Origin: Planococcus plakortidis
GTDB lineage: Bacteria > Bacillota > Bacilli > Bacillales_A > Planococcaceae
Length of the DNA: 64,000 bases
Assembly: GCF_001687605.2 (NCBI RefSeq)
Contig: NZ_CP016539.2
Location: 1,270,501-1,334,500, forward strand
Direction of reading: 5' to 3'
Below the pieces are notes generated by a model. The model was not told the origin of the DNA and did not search any database. It saw only the letters and a list, made by a program, of their open reading frames with translations. The position numbers and the translations under genes were made by a program. Shown here one piece after another: positions 9,698 through 19,118 of the stretch. Position 1 is the stretch's first letter. Every line of letters begins with the position of its first letter.

Positions 9698-10012
9698 TTA
9701 TGATTTTGTGACTTCTAGGACAGCTCCCGTATATGCATCGGCTAAAAATTCGTATTGCTCGAGTTCATCGTCGCGATGCCGCGTGATACCGCCTTTATAC
9801 ACTTCGGTTTTGACCGCGTGCTGATTATAAGGCTCGGTTTTCATGAAGATCCACGAACCGTCGATCGGGCCTTCCTCTTTGAAAGACTGTTTGACCTTCT
9901 TCAAGACATCGTCGGCTGGGTAAAGCGTCTGTTTGTTTTCGTAAATTTCCTTTGCGATATAGGCTGCGGCTGCTCCGGCAGCAAATCCAATGAGTAAATC
10001 ACGACTTTTCAT
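9698..10012 (-). CDS. Small membrane-anchored PepSY-like protein (YtzB-like)
   Basis: 104 residues. An N-terminal hydrophobic stretch (LLIGFAAGAAAAYIAKEI, about 6-23) acts as a signal anchor, followed by a PepSY-like domain ending DAYTGAVLEV, the characteristic beta-strand turn of that domain. PepSY proteins often inhibit or chaperone extracytoplasmic proteases. B. subtilis has a comparable small gene (ytzB) beside ytoP and ytnP. AGGAGGGG precedes the ATG. It is divergent from the M42 aminopeptidase gene. Partner unknown. Confidence 0.72.
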   Translation of the reverse strand: MKSRDLLIGFAAGAAAAYIAKEIYENKQTLYPADDVLKKVKQSFKEEGPIDGSWIFMKTEPYNQHAVKTEVYKGGITRHRDDELEQYEFLADAYTGAVLEVTKS

Positions 10013-10187
10013 GAAAACCCCTCCTTTGCATTCTGGCTAAATTGTACCATAAAGCGGAAATATGTATGCAATGAACAGCAAGTACCCAAAATATTTCGTC
10101 AATCGAACTACCTGAACTGGCATTCACAAGGAAAAAGCTCTAAACTGATAAAGGATGCATATACATATTTATCAGGGGGGAATTCAC

Positions 10188-11261
10188 TTGAACCAAGATA
10201 CAAGAACGTTGTTTAAAACCTTAACCGAGCTTCCGGGAGCACCTGGCAATGAACATGCCGTGCGCAAGTTCATGCGCAGCGAGCTCGAAAAGTATTCGGA
10301 CGATATTATCTCGGATAACCTTGGAAGTATATTCGGCGTCAAAAAAGGCGCGCAGGATGGGCCGCGTGTCATGGTGGCCGGCCATATGGACGAAGTGGGC
10401 TTCATGGTGTCCCAAATCACCGATAACGGCATGCTGCGCTTTCAGCCACTCGGCGGCTGGTGGAACCAGGTCATGCTGGCGATGCGCGTGGACGTCGTTG
10501 CAGGAGACCGGATCGTTCCGGGTGTCGTCGGGTCGATCCCGCCGCATCTCCTGGATGAGGCGACGCGCCAAAAGCCGATGGACATCAAGAACATGCTGAT
10601 CGATATCGGTGCGGATGATAAAGAAGATGCGCTCTCGATGGGCGTTCGCCCAGGTCAGCAAATCGTCCCATTCAGCCCGTTCACACCAATGGCCAATGAT
10701 AAGAAAATCATGGCAAAAGCTTGGGACAACCGCTACGGCTGCGGATTGGCGATCGAATTGCTGAAAGAATTGCAAGGCGAATCGTTGCCGAACCAATTGT
10801 TCTCGGGCGCGACGGTCATGGAAGAAGTCGGCCTTCGCGGTGCGCAGACGGCAGCCAATTTGATCCAACCGGATATCTTCTATGCACTGGACGCAAGCCC
10901 GGCAAACGATGCCACAGGGGATAAGAACGAATTTGGCCAGTTAGGTAAAGGGGCGCTCTTGCGCATCCTCGACCGCACGATGGTCACGCACCGCGGCATG
11001 CGTGAATTTATTCTCGATACTGCTGAAACGCATAACATCCCTTATCAGTATTTCGTTTCGCAAGGCGGAACGGATGCTGGGAAAGTCCACATCGCGAACG
11101 AAGGGATCCCAAGTTCCGTCATCGGGGTCTGCTCTCGCTATATCCATACCTCCGCCTCGGTCATCCACACCGACGATTACGCAGCCGCTAAGGAACTGCT
11201 CGTAAAACTGGTGAAGGAAACAGACCAATCGACGATTGATACAATCAAACAAAACGTCTGA
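10188..11261 (+). CDS. ytoP: M42-family aminopeptidase (YtoP, glutamyl aminopeptidase/endoglucanase-like)
   Basis: 357 residues. A cobalt- or zinc-dependent M42 peptidase, normally forming large tetrahedral assemblies that trim peptides in the cytoplasm. Metal and catalytic landmarks: [10 protein letters not shown] (His-x-Asp), [26 protein letters not shown] with the catalytic Glu pair, and a late [21 protein letters not shown] chose TTG 10188 because GGGGGG at 10175-10180 is 7 bases away and the protein then begins [12 protein letters not shown] 10155 has no Shine-Dalgarno. Ends in a terminator. Confidence 0.9.
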   Translation: MNQDTRTLFKTLTELPGAPGNEHAVRKFMRSELEKYSDDIISDNLGSIFGVKKGAQDGPRVMVAGHMDEVGFMVSQITDNGMLRFQPLGGWWNQVMLAMRVDVVAGDRIVPGVVGSIPPHLLDEATRQKPMDIKNMLIDIGADDKEDALSMGVRPGQQIVPFSPFTPMANDKKIMAKAWDNRYGCGLAIELLKELQGESLPNQLFSGATVMEEVGLRGAQTAANLIQPDIFYALDASPANDATGDKNEFGQLGKGALLRILDRTMVTHRGMREFILDTAETHNIPYQYFVSQGGTDAGKVHIANEGIPSSVIGVCSRYIHTSASVIHTDDYAAAKELLVKLVKETDQSTIDTIKQNV

Positions 11262-11262
11262 C

Positions 11263-11288
11263 GAAAAGCGGCCCTCGGGCCGCTTTTC
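11263..11288 (+). terminator. Intrinsic terminator after ytoP
   Basis: GAAAAGCGGCCC-TC-GGGCCGCTTTTC, a near-perfect palindrome beginning at the stop codon. Confidence 0.8.
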
Positions 11289-11327
11289 ATCTGAATGAAA
11301 AAAACGCAATGAAAAGGCGGGAGAACT

Positions 11328-11837
11328 ATGAAATTATGCGTGGCATCGACCAATCCGGCTAAAATAGGGGCAGTCACGTCAGCTCTTGAGAAATTAACCG
11401 TTCAAGCAGAGGTCAATCAACAAGAAGCACAATCAGGCGTTTCAGCACAGCCTTTTTCCATTGAAGAAACAAAAGCCGGGGCGATCAACCGTGCGCATCA
11501 TGTACTGGCTGGTTTTGACGCGGCAATCGGGTTGGAAGGCGGCGTTTTTGAACTCGACGGCACATTATACTTGTGTAATTGGGGAGCGCTTGTCACATCA
11601 ACCGGGGCCGTTTACGTTGCAGGCGGGGCGCAAGTGCCGTTGCCAGCGGAAATCGCTACACTGTTGCGTGCTGGCGAAGAGCTCGGCCCTGTTATGGACC
11701 GTTATGCACAGGAAACAGGCATCCGCCATCATAAAGGGGCGATCGGCATTTTAACTGCCGGCAAACTGAACCGGGTCGAGCTATTTTCCCAAATCGTCGT
11801 CTTATTGTTCGGGCAATGGCAAGCAAACAGCGATTAA
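11328..11837 (+). CDS. DUF84-family NTPase (YjjX-type inosine/xanthosine triphosphatase)
   Basis: 169 residues of the DUF84/YjjX family: VASTNPAKIGAV at the N-terminus and GLEGGVFELDGTLY in the centre match the family fold, related to ITPase/HAM1. Characterised members hydrolyse non-canonical ITP and XTP, cleaning the nucleotide pool. GGCGGGAG lies 8 bases before the ATG. It stands alone between the ytoP terminator and the lipoprotein gene. Family assignment is good; substrate is by homology. Confidence 0.82.
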   Translation: MKLCVASTNPAKIGAVTSALEKLTVQAEVNQQEAQSGVSAQPFSIEETKAGAINRAHHVLAGFDAAIGLEGGVFELDGTLYLCNWGALVTSTGAVYVAGGAQVPLPAEIATLLRAGEELGPVMDRYAQETGIRHHKGAIGILTAGKLNRVELFSQIVVLLFGQWQANSD

Positions 11838-11962
11838 GTTGCATGTGCCCATAAACATCTTTAAAATATAGCTTGAAAAGAAAAGCATAATCAATCAAGC
11901 CCATCCCGCTAGACAGCCAGTTAAGGAGATGGGGAGCAGATGGAGAAAAAAGGGGAAATGCT

Positions 11963-12478
11963 GTGCTTCGCAAGGGTTTACAAATGATGTTGTTCTCGTC
12001 AGTCTTTGTCCTCGCCGGCTGCGTCAGTCCTGGGGACGAACTGGCGGAAGGCGTATCGGACGCCAGGGCGGCATTTGAAGAGGAAGCGCCGGAACCGAAT
12101 GAGACGGCCGGTGAAACGGAGCTTTATATTCCCGGGGGCTATGAAGTTGAAGAGCCTTCGGACGATCATAATGTCTTGATCACCCGCGGCAGCCAGGCGT
12201 TTGCGTTATTCCTTAACCCAAACGAAGCACCGGATAGCACCTTCTTCTATGATTTGCAGAAAGCGAATCCGGAAGAAACATGGCTTGCTGACGAGAAATT
12301 CAGCCAGCACGGCCGGTTCGGTTTCGTCACTGTCCGCACAATTGCTGAAGACCGCTATGAATTGGTGGTCAGTTCGGGCGGGGCGAAACTATCGACAGTA
12401 GCTGAACAATCCGCGCTCCGCAATCACATGGAGTGGATGATGAAAACCGCCCGTTCAATTGAAGCGGCGCAAGAGGAG
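11963..12478 (+). CDS. Predicted lipoprotein of unknown function
   Basis: 172 codons including stop. The N-terminus MLRKGLQMMLFSSVFVLAGC is a lipoprotein signal with lipobox LAGC, so Cys20 would be lipidated and the protein held on the outer face of the membrane. A short acidic linker (EEEAPEPNETAGETE) leads to a compact domain with LYIPGGYEVEEPSDDHNVLI and alternating strands. I do not recognise the fold by name. Start is GTG 11963, with AAGGGGAA upstream. The thioredoxin-like gene begins 8 bases after the stop, so a redox or export partnership is possible but unproven. Confidence 0.75.
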
Positions 12479-12486
12479 TGAACGAT

Positions 12487-12804
12487 ATGGAGAAATTGCA
12501 ATCAACGGAACAATTCATGCGGCTGGCCAACACGGAAAATGTCATTTTCATGTTTACGGCCGGATGGTGTCCCGATTGCCGGGTGATCGATCCCATCATG
12601 CCCGATATTGAAGAGAAATTCAGCGACTATACTTTCGTTTCGGTTGACCGGGACCAATTCATCGATTTATGCATCGAAAAAGACATCTATGGAATCCCAA
12701 GCTTCCTCGGATTCCGGGAAGGCGAAGAGCAAGGGCGTTTCGTCAGCCGAGACCGCAAGACGCAGGAGGAAATTGAATCGTTTATCTCCAAGCTGTCAAA
12801 ATAA
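12487..12804 (+). CDS. ytpP: Thioredoxin-like protein (YtpP)
   Basis: 105 residues, thioredoxin fold with active site C28-P-D-C31 in FTAGWCPDCRVIDPIM and a cis-proline region GIPSFLGF. The CPDC motif differs from canonical CGPC, implying a shifted redox potential or a specialised partner. No signal peptide, so cytoplasmic. ATG 12487 is preferred over GTG 12478 because GAGGAG sits 8 bases upstream. It follows the lipoprotein gene closely and is separated from ytpQ by a hairpin. Confidence 0.88.
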   Translation: MEKLQSTEQFMRLANTENVIFMFTAGWCPDCRVIDPIMPDIEEKFSDYTFVSVDRDQFIDLCIEKDIYGIPSFLGFREGEEQGRFVSRDRKTQEEIESFISKLSK

Positions 12805-12810
12805 AAGGGA

Positions 12811-12848
12811 AAACGGTTCTCCTGTGTGCAGGATGAACCGTTTGTTTG
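12811..12848 (+). terminator. Hairpin between ytpP and ytpQ
   Basis: AAACGGTT-CTCCTG-TGTG-CAGGAT-GAACCGTTT with a TTTGTTTG tail. Probable attenuating terminator, since the next Shine-Dalgarno follows almost at once. Confidence 0.6.
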
Positions 12849-12868
12849 TGAAAAGGAGGAAATTAGGA

Positions 12869-13684
12869 ATGAAATCCGCCGAGTTATTTACTATACTGAA
12901 AGAGCGGGTTGCAAATGACCAGCTGAGCTGGACATTGGACCGCCAAAAAGATATTGCGAACGTAAGGCATAAAAAGCTTGGAAAAGGCATGACCATCTCC
13001 CTGCCGCAAGTGATCAATCGTTTCGAAACGAAAGGCGATGCAGCAATCGAGGAAATCGCCTATACCATTTCTGAGACTTTCCAGGCGATGGAACGCGAGT
13101 CAGCTGGAGAGTTGCCGGGCGAACAGCATATTTACCCGGTCATCCGCGCAACTTCGTTTCCGGAAGAATCGCGTGAAGGCCATCGCTTCCTGACATCGCC
13201 CCATACGGCAGAAACGCGCATTTACTACGCGCTTGATGCCGGGACGACTTATCGCTTGATTGATGAAAAGGTATTGGATAGCCTAGCGCTGACAGCCGAA
13301 CAAGTGCAGGAAATCGCCAAATTCCAAGTGAAGAAATTAAAAACCGCTGTCAAGGAAGACCATGTGGCAGGCAATGTTTTCTACTTCCTGAATGAAAACG
13401 ATGGATATGATGCGTCGCGCATCTTGAATGAAACCTTTTTAAAAGACATGAAAAAGAAGATACAAGGGGACATGACCGTTTCGGTACCCCATCAGGACGT
13501 CTTGATCATCGGGGATATCCGCAACGAAGCCGGATACGATGTGCTCGCCCAAATGGCGATGCATTTCTTCACGAATGGCAAAGTGCCGATTACGTCCTTG
13601 TCATTTGTCTATGAAAACGAGATGTTTGAACCGATATTCATCCTAGCGAAAAACAGACCCGAGAAGGAGAACGATAAAAAATGA
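12869..13684 (+). CDS. ytpQ: DUF1444 protein (YtpQ)
   Basis: 271 residues of the DUF1444 family, conserved in Bacillales and of unknown biochemical function. Visible features: mixed alpha/beta sequence, repeated EITxE-like helices, and a C-terminal strand SLSFVYENEMFEPIFIL. Start ATG 12869 has AAAGGAGG 8 bases upstream; the longer open frame from 12608 overlaps ytpP out of frame and is spurious. It overlaps ytpR by 4 bases (ATGA), indicating translational coupling. Confidence 0.85.
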   Translation: MKSAELFTILKERVANDQLSWTLDRQKDIANVRHKKLGKGMTISLPQVINRFETKGDAAIEEIAYTISETFQAMERESAGELPGEQHIYPVIRATSFPEESREGHRFLTSPHTAETRIYYALDAGTTYRLIDEKVLDSLALTAEQVQEIAKFQVKKLKTAVKEDHVAGNVFYFLNENDGYDASRILNETFLKDMKKKIQGDMTVSVPHQDVLIIGDIRNEAGYDVLAQMAMHFFTNGKVPITSLSFVYENEMFEPIFILAKNRPEKENDKK

Positions 13685-14289
13685 ATGCATTCTATAATAA
13701 ACAGGGCGTCGGCGATGTGCTGCTTGTCCAATTGACATTGGAAAAACCGGATAAAATCCATACGGAACAATTTGGTGATGTGACCTTGATCAAAAACGAG
13801 CAACAGGAAATCGCAGGGTTCAATTTATTCCAGGCAAGCGATTATATAGACCTTGCGGAAGGGCAGCCTGTCGAAGTGACTGAAGCATTGGTAACAGCGC
13901 TACAAAATGCGTTGGAGAAAAACGGCGTCTCACACACCTTGGAAGTCGATTTGACGCCGAAATTCGTCGTCGGCTATGTGGAATCGAAAGACAAGCACCC
14001 GAATGCGGATAAATTGAATGTGTGCCAAGTAGCCGTCGGCGAAGAAACCCTGCAGATCGTTTGCGGCGCGCCGAATGTCGAAGCGGGCCAGAAAGTGGTC
14101 GTCGCTAAAGTGGGGGCGGTCATGCCTTCGGGTATGGTCATCCGCGATGCAGAATTGCGCGGGACCGCTTCTAGCGGCATGATTTGCTCAGCAAAAGAAT
14201 TGGGCTTGCCGGATGCACCGGCGGAAAAAGGAATTTTGGTATTGCCGGAAGATGCGCAAACAGGATCTCCATTTGAAATGAAGGTGTAA
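13681..14289 (+). CDS. ytpR: YtpR family tRNA-binding-domain protein
   Basis: 202 residues. The C-terminal half is an EMAP/PheT-like tRNA-binding OB fold: FVVGYVESKDKHPNADKLNV, QIVCGAPNVEAGQKVVVA, and GMICSAKELGL. The family resembles the free-standing N-terminal part of phenylalanyl-tRNA synthetase beta but lacks the catalytic domains; it likely binds tRNA or structured RNA. It is coupled to ytpQ by a 4-base overlap and followed after 2 bases by sftA, the Bacillus arrangement. Confidence 0.9.
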   Translation: MNAFYNKQGVGDVLLVQLTLEKPDKIHTEQFGDVTLIKNEQQEIAGFNLFQASDYIDLAEGQPVEVTEALVTALQNALEKNGVSHTLEVDLTPKFVVGYVESKDKHPNADKLNVCQVAVGEETLQIVCGAPNVEAGQKVVVAKVGAVMPSGMVIRDAELRGTASSGMICSAKELGLPDAPAEKGILVLPEDAQTGSPFEMKV

Positions 14290-14291
14290 CG

Positions 14292-16931
14292 ATGAGCTGG
14301 ATGAAAAATATATGGAATAAAATGTTTACAGAAGAAACAGGAGCAGAAGAGAAACCGTATGACCACAGCGAGGAAACGGAGCATATCGAGCCAACGCAAC
14401 AGGCGAGCAAACCGGCGCCTTTCCGGTTTCCGCTCATTTCCGATGAAGAAGCAAAAGGCCTGCCTGTTGAGACACGCACACCTGAACGGCGGGAAGAAAA
14501 ACCGCGCGTTGACATGGCTCCCAAAACAACCGAAGAAAAGACTTATGAACTCGATGCCTTGGAGCCGAGCGGTAAATTGCCAAAACCGAATGCAGGGCGC
14601 ACCAAGAAAAAGCGTCCCCATGTACCGAAAACAGCTGAATCGCAAGGGCTTGACCTGCCGGGCAACACGACACGGCGCTTCCAGCCGACGCGTGTCGCGT
14701 CCCCTGTACACGGGTTCACGGACCGTCCGACGCCAATCGATGAACTGTTGGAACAGGAAGCGAAAAAGAAAGCGGAGCTTGAACGCAAAAACGATTGGTC
14801 GCAGCGCAGCCTGCAAGAATTGTACAAAAAAAGCGACGACCGGTTGCCGCAGTCAAAAAAACCGCGTTCCTCCATGGAAACAACGGTATATAAGCCTGTA
14901 GAACATAATGAGCAAGCTCCAGAAACTGCATCTATCAGTGAAACAACATTTGAAAAAGCAGAAGCGGCAGAAGATCAGCAACCGGAAAAAAAGCCTGAAC
15001 CCCAGTATGAATGGGCAGATCGCAGCCTCCAGGACTTATTGCCAAAAAACCAAAAAGCTGAACAAGCGCCTGAAAAAATGCCTCAACAACCTGAACAAGC
15101 GGAAGTGACCGTTTACCGCACAACTGATCAACAACAGTCATTGAAAGAGGCGGCGGACGCAGCCAGTGCTGATGTGAATGAGGAAATTCATGAGGAAGAT
15201 ACGGGCAAAGGCGGATCGCCGGCATTTGCTGAACAGCCTGTAGTGGAAAAAGAAATCCTTGCAGAAATGCCGCAAAGCCCACAGGCAGAAACTAAAAGTG
15301 AAGATCATGTACATAACCCGGAGCCGAAACCGGTATTGCCGCAAGCGAAAACACAGGGCATGGCCAAAAAGGAACGAACCGTGCCATTCAATGTGTTAAT
15401 GCTGAAATCGGATAAAGAGCGTCTGCCGAAACAGCCGCAAACACCGACAGCGGAAAAAAAAACGGCATTAATAGAGGAAACCACAGCTAAACCAGCAGAT
15501 CGTGATGAAACAAGCTATACTGGCTACCAGTTGCCAGGGCATGAGTATCTTCTTGAGCCTGAGAACGATTTAAAAGATGAAACGTGGATGCAAGAACAAG
15601 GCGAGCGCCTTGTTGAAGCTTTGTCCCATTTCCAGATCAAGGCGGAAATCATCGGGACGGTGCAAGGCCCTGCCGTCACGCGCTTTGAGCTGCGTGTCGC
15701 ACAAGGGATCAAAGTGAGCAAGATCCGCAACTTGGCCGATGATCTGAAGTTAGCGCTTGCGGCGCGGGATATCCGCATTCAAGCGCCGATTCCCGGAAAA
15801 AGCTCGATTGGCATCGAAATCCCGAACCGCCAAAGCCGCGCAGTGCGCTTATCGGAAGTCATCGGAAGCCCGAACTTCAAAGCATCGGCGTCACCGCTTG
15901 AAGCAGCGCTCGGGCTCGACCTTGCCGGGAATCCGGTTACGCTCGATCTACGTAAAATGCCGCACGGCTTGATTGCCGGCGCTACAGGGTCCGGGAAAAG
16001 CGTATGCATCAATTCACTGCTCGTCAGCCTGCTCTACAAATCATCGCCACGCGATCTGAAAATGCTGTTGATCGACCCGAAAATGGTCGAGTTGGCACCA
16101 TACAACCATATCCCGCATTTAGTTAGCCCGGTCATTACGGACGTCAAGGCAGCGACCGCTTCCCTGAAATGGGCAGTGGAGGAAATGGAACGCCGTTATC
16201 AACTTTTCGCCCATACAGGAGTGCGCGATCTGGAGCGCTATAACAAAATGGTCAACGACAAAGGGCATCCGGCACAACATCTGCCGTATATCCTGATCGT
16301 CATCGATGAATTGGCCGATTTGATGATGATGTCGCCTTCAGACGTGGAAGATTCCATTTGCCGCATCGCCCAAAAAGCACGTGCCTGCGGAATCCATTTA
16401 GTGATCGCTACGCAACGCCCGTCGGTGGACGTCATTACAGGGTTGATCAAATCCAATATCCCGACGCGCATCGCTTTTTCGGTCTCGTCACAAGTCGATA
16501 GCCGGACGATCCTCGATACGCAGGGAGCCGAGCGTTTGCTCGGGCGGGGGGATATGCTGTATTTGGGGAACGGCATGGCCGCGCCAAATCGCTTACAGGG
16601 AACGTTCGTGACAGATGACGAGATTGAAAACGTCATCGCCCATGTCCGTGCTCAAGGAGAACCCGACTATATTTTCAAAGAAGAGGAATTGATCCAGCGC
16701 AGCCAATCGCCTTCCGAACAGGATGATTTGTTCGAGGAAGCCTGCCGTTTCATCATGTCACAAGGAAGCGCATCGACATCCTTGTTGCAGCGAAAATTCC
16801 ATATCGGCTATAACCGGGCTGCCCGCTTAATGGATTTGATCGAAGAATATGGCTTTATCTCCGAACAGAATGGCAGCAAAGCAAGAACGGTACTCATTAC
16901 TGAAAGCGATATCGAAGAAGTGTTCCGTTGA
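14292..16931 (+). CDS. sftA: DNA translocase SftA (FtsK/SpoIIIE family)
   Basis: 879 residues. The C-terminal 440 residues are a FtsK motor: GATGSGKSVCINSLL Walker A at about 563, VIDELADLMM Walker B near 675, and a winged-helix gamma domain at the end (SLLQRKFHIGYNRAARLMDL) that reads KOPS-like polarity sequences. No N-terminal membrane segments, which distinguishes soluble SftA from SpoIIIE. SftA moves with the divisome and clears chromosome ends before septum closure. The long charged N-terminal linker carries a motif repeated twice (W-S/A-x-R-S-L-Q-E/D-L, about residues 168 and 240, each followed by T-V-Y). Directly follows ytpR. Confidence 0.93.
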   Translation: MSWMKNIWNKMFTEETGAEEKPYDHSEETEHIEPTQQASKPAPFRFPLISDEEAKGLPVETRTPERREEKPRVDMAPKTTEEKTYELDALEPSGKLPKPNAGRTKKKRPHVPKTAESQGLDLPGNTTRRFQPTRVASPVHGFTDRPTPIDELLEQEAKKKAELERKNDWSQRSLQELYKKSDDRLPQSKKPRSSMETTVYKPVEHNEQAPETASISETTFEKAEAAEDQQPEKKPEPQYEWADRSLQDLLPKNQKAEQAPEKMPQQPEQAEVTVYRTTDQQQSLKEAADAASADVNEEIHEEDTGKGGSPAFAEQPVVEKEILAEMPQSPQAETKSEDHVHNPEPKPVLPQAKTQGMAKKERTVPFNVLMLKSDKERLPKQPQTPTAEKKTALIEETTAKPADRDETSYTGYQLPGHEYLLEPENDLKDETWMQEQGERLVEALSHFQIKAEIIGTVQGPAVTRFELRVAQGIKVSKIRNLADDLKLALAARDIRIQAPIPGKSSIGIEIPNRQSRAVRLSEVIGSPNFKASASPLEAALGLDLAGNPVTLDLRKMPHGLIAGATGSGKSVCINSLLVSLLYKSSPRDLKMLLIDPKMVELAPYNHIPHLVSPVITDVKAATASLKWAVEEMERRYQLFAHTGVRDLERYNKMVNDKGHPAQHLPYILIVIDELADLMMMSPSDVEDSICRIAQKARACGIHLVIATQRPSVDVITGLIKSNIPTRIAFSVSSQVDSRTILDTQGAERLLGRGDMLYLGNGMAAPNRLQGTFVTDDEIENVIAHVRAQGEPDYIFKEEELIQRSQSPSEQDDLFEEACRFIMSQGSASTSLLQRKFHIGYNRAARLMDLIEEYGFISEQNGSKARTVLITESDIEEVFR

Positions 16932-16968
16932 ACCTAGGCGCCGCCGGAATTACAGGAATTATTGATTA

Positions 16969-16998
16969 TTTCAGTGCCTCCCGAGTTTGTGTTATAAT
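16969..16998 (+). promoter_or_regulatory. murC promoter with extended -10
   Basis: TATAAT at 16993-16998 is preceded by TGT, giving an extended -10 (TGN-TATAAT). A weak -35 TTTCAG (16969-16974) is 18 bases upstream. Confidence 0.65.
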
Positions 16999-17085
16999 CG
17001 GAGCATTGTGAAAAACCATCCAGCTATTGATTCCGCACAGGCGGTTTGACTAGACTAATTTTCCACTCCCACAGGAGGTTCATTT

Positions 17086-18399
17086 ATGACAGTATTACAT
17101 TTTACGGGCATTAAAGGCTCCGGCATGAGCGCGCTGGCCCAAATCATGCACGATATGGGCGAATCGGTGCAAGGCTCTGATATCGCACAGCATTTCTTTA
17201 CGGAAGAGCGGCTGCGGGAAAGAGGCATTACGATTTTGCCTTTCGATCCGGAAAACATTTCGCAGGACATGACGATCGTCGCCGGAAATGCATTTAACGA
17301 CGAGCATCCAGAGCTGGTCAAAGCCCGTGAAAGCGGCGCGACGATCATCCGGTATCATCAATTCCTCGGTGACTTGATGAGGCAATACGTTTCGGTCGCC
17401 ATCACTGGCGCACATGGAAAAACTTCGACCACGGGCCTTATGGCGCATGTGCTGAACGGTTACAAGCCCGTCTCATACTTGATCGGTGACGGTACGGGGT
17501 CGGGACAGGAAGAATCACATTTCTTTGTAGCGGAAGCGTGTGAATACCGCCGCCACTTCTTGGCGTATCATCCCGACTATGCCATCATGACGAATATCGA
17601 CTTCGATCATCCCGATTATTTCGGCAGCATCGATGATGTCTTCAAGGCGTTTCAGGAAATGGCGCAGCAAGTGAAGAAATGCATCATCGCTTGCGGAGAT
17701 GATGAATACCTGCAGCAAATCCAGGCACCTGTTCCGGTCGTCTATTATGGATTTGGCGAAGAAAACGACTTCCAGGCCCGCAATATCGTCAAAACGACGG
17801 AAGGGACGACATTCGATGTCGTCATCCGCAACGAATTCTTCCATACGTTCACCATCCCGATGTATGGGGACCATGCCGTTTTGAATGCACTCGCTGTCAT
17901 TTCGCTATGCCAGTACGAAAGCATCCCGGCAGAAATCATCCAACGCCAATTCGTGAGTTATGAAGGTGTCAAGCGCCGCTTTACTGAAACCGTCATCGGG
18001 GACCGGGTGCTCATCGACGATTATGCCCACCATCCGACCGAGATTCGCGCCACGTTGCAATCAGCCAGCCAAAAGTATCCGGATCGCGAACTGATCGCAA
18101 TCTTCCAGCCGCACACATTCAGCCGTACCCAGACTTTCCTCCAGGAATTCGCAGATTGCCTGCAAGAGGCGGATCATGTCTATTTATGTGATATTTTCGG
18201 CTCTGCCAGAGAAGAAGCTGGAACTTTAACTATCCGGGACCTCCAGGAAAAAATCGACAGCAGCCAACTCCTGCAATTGGATGAGGTTGAAAAATTAAGA
18301 ATCCATGATAATGCAGTATACCTTTTCATGGGAGCTGGGGATGTAACGAAATTCCAGCAAGCTTATGAAGATGTGCTGGCAATGCCGAAAAAAGCCTGA
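17086..18399 (+). CDS. murC: UDP-N-acetylmuramate--L-alanine ligase
   Basis: 437 residues. Adds L-alanine to UDP-MurNAc using ATP, the first step of the peptidoglycan stem peptide. Visible: N-terminal [14 protein letters not shown] nucleotide-binding loop, ATP-grasping [14 protein letters not shown] near residue 107, [11 protein letters not shown] metal region and the C-terminal [12 protein letters not shown] and FQPHTFSRT signatures. ATG is preceded by CAGGAGG. Separated from sftA by its own promoter; its stop codon lies within the terminator stem. Confidence 0.96.
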   Translation: MTVLHFTGIKGSGMSALAQIMHDMGESVQGSDIAQHFFTEERLRERGITILPFDPENISQDMTIVAGNAFNDEHPELVKARESGATIIRYHQFLGDLMRQYVSVAITGAHGKTSTTGLMAHVLNGYKPVSYLIGDGTGSGQEESHFFVAEACEYRRHFLAYHPDYAIMTNIDFDHPDYFGSIDDVFKAFQEMAQQVKKCIIACGDDEYLQQIQAPVPVVYYGFGEENDFQARNIVKTTEGTTFDVVIRNEFFHTFTIPMYGDHAVLNALAVISLCQYESIPAEIIQRQFVSYEGVKRRFTETVIGDRVLIDDYAHHPTEIRATLQSASQKYPDRELIAIFQPHTFSRTQTFLQEFADCLQEADHVYLCDIFGSAREEAGTLTIRDLQEKIDSSQLLQLDEVEKLRIHDNAVYLFMGAGDVTKFQQAYEDVLAMPKKA

Positions 18400-18424
18400 C
18401 CATTACATATGGTCAGGCTTTTTT
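18392..18424 (+). terminator. Intrinsic terminator overlapping the murC stop
   Basis: AAGCCTGACCAT-TACAT-ATGGTCAGGCTT then TTTT. The murC TGA is inside the 5' arm. Confidence 0.88.
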
Positions 18425-18516
18425 CTATGGCATAAAAAGAACTGGGCAGGAATCGCAAAATATTATAGGGGAGTGGCAGGCATTTAAAAGCTTTTGCCGA
18501 ATAACAATAGAGGCGT

Positions 18517-18542
18517 GTTTAAACCCATATAGGGCAGGGTAG
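18517..18542 (+). promoter_or_regulatory. Sigma-B promoter of ytxGH-brxC
   Basis: GTTTAA (18517-18522), 14-base spacer, GGGTAG (18537-18542), nearly the sigma-B consensus GTTTAA-N12-14-GGGTAT. The homologous B. subtilis ytxGHJ operon is sigma-B controlled, so context and motif agree. Confidence 0.82.
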
Positions 18543-18587
18543 AAAACAGGTATACGAAATTTATCTAAAATCGAAGGAGGAAACGGA

Positions 18588-19082
18588 ATGGATTGGTCAA
18601 TCTTGCTTTACATTGCCGCGATTGTCGCCGCTATTGGATTCTTAATTCTATGCGTAGCGTTGGCGATGACTTTGAATTCACTCAAGAACACGTTAAAAGA
18701 GGTTTCCGGAACTGTCTCAGGGCTGGAAAACCAATTGCAGGGGGTTACGTTGGAGACGACGAACCTATTGCATAAAACGAACGAACTCGCTGAAGACATC
18801 ACTGTCAAATCAGAGAAATTGAACGGTGTAGTCGATGCAGTCAAAGGTGTCGGGAATTCTGTGACAGACCTGAACTCTACAGTGCGCCACATCACTTCAC
18901 GCGTCGGCGTGCAAGTCGAGCAGAATGAAGACAAAATCGCCCAAGTGGTCCAGTGGAGCAATGTCGCAATGGGCATCGCGGACAAATGGAAAGAACGCAA
19001 AGTCTACCAGACGCGCAACACAGAGCAATACGCGCCAGTACCTGGCCAAAAGAAATTGCCGGGCAGCAGCGACCAATATTAA
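18588..19082 (+). CDS. ytxG: DUF948 membrane protein (YtxG), general stress operon
   Basis: 164 residues. One N-terminal transmembrane helix (LLYIAAIVAAIGFLILCVAL, about 6-25) followed by a predicted coiled coil rich in L/V heptads and ending in a hydrophilic tail. DUF948 proteins resemble methyl-accepting or phage tail-like coiled coils; molecular role unknown. First gene of a three-gene unit behind a sigma-B promoter, so expected to rise under general stress. AAGGAGGAAACGG precedes the ATG. Confidence 0.88.
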   Translation: MDWSILLYIAAIVAAIGFLILCVALAMTLNSLKNTLKEVSGTVSGLENQLQGVTLETTNLLHKTNELAEDITVKSEKLNGVVDAVKGVGNSVTDLNSTVRHITSRVGVQVEQNEDKIAQVVQWSNVAMGIADKWKERKVYQTRNTEQYAPVPGQKKLPGSSDQY

Positions 19083-19118
19083 TACCATCAAATCACGAAT
19101 ATAATGGAGGAATGGACA

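Noticed and set aside
14434..15344. Several minus-strand ORFs antisense to sftA
   Set aside because: Alternate frames of the low-complexity Glu/Lys/Pro-rich linker, with no motifs or ribosome-binding sites.
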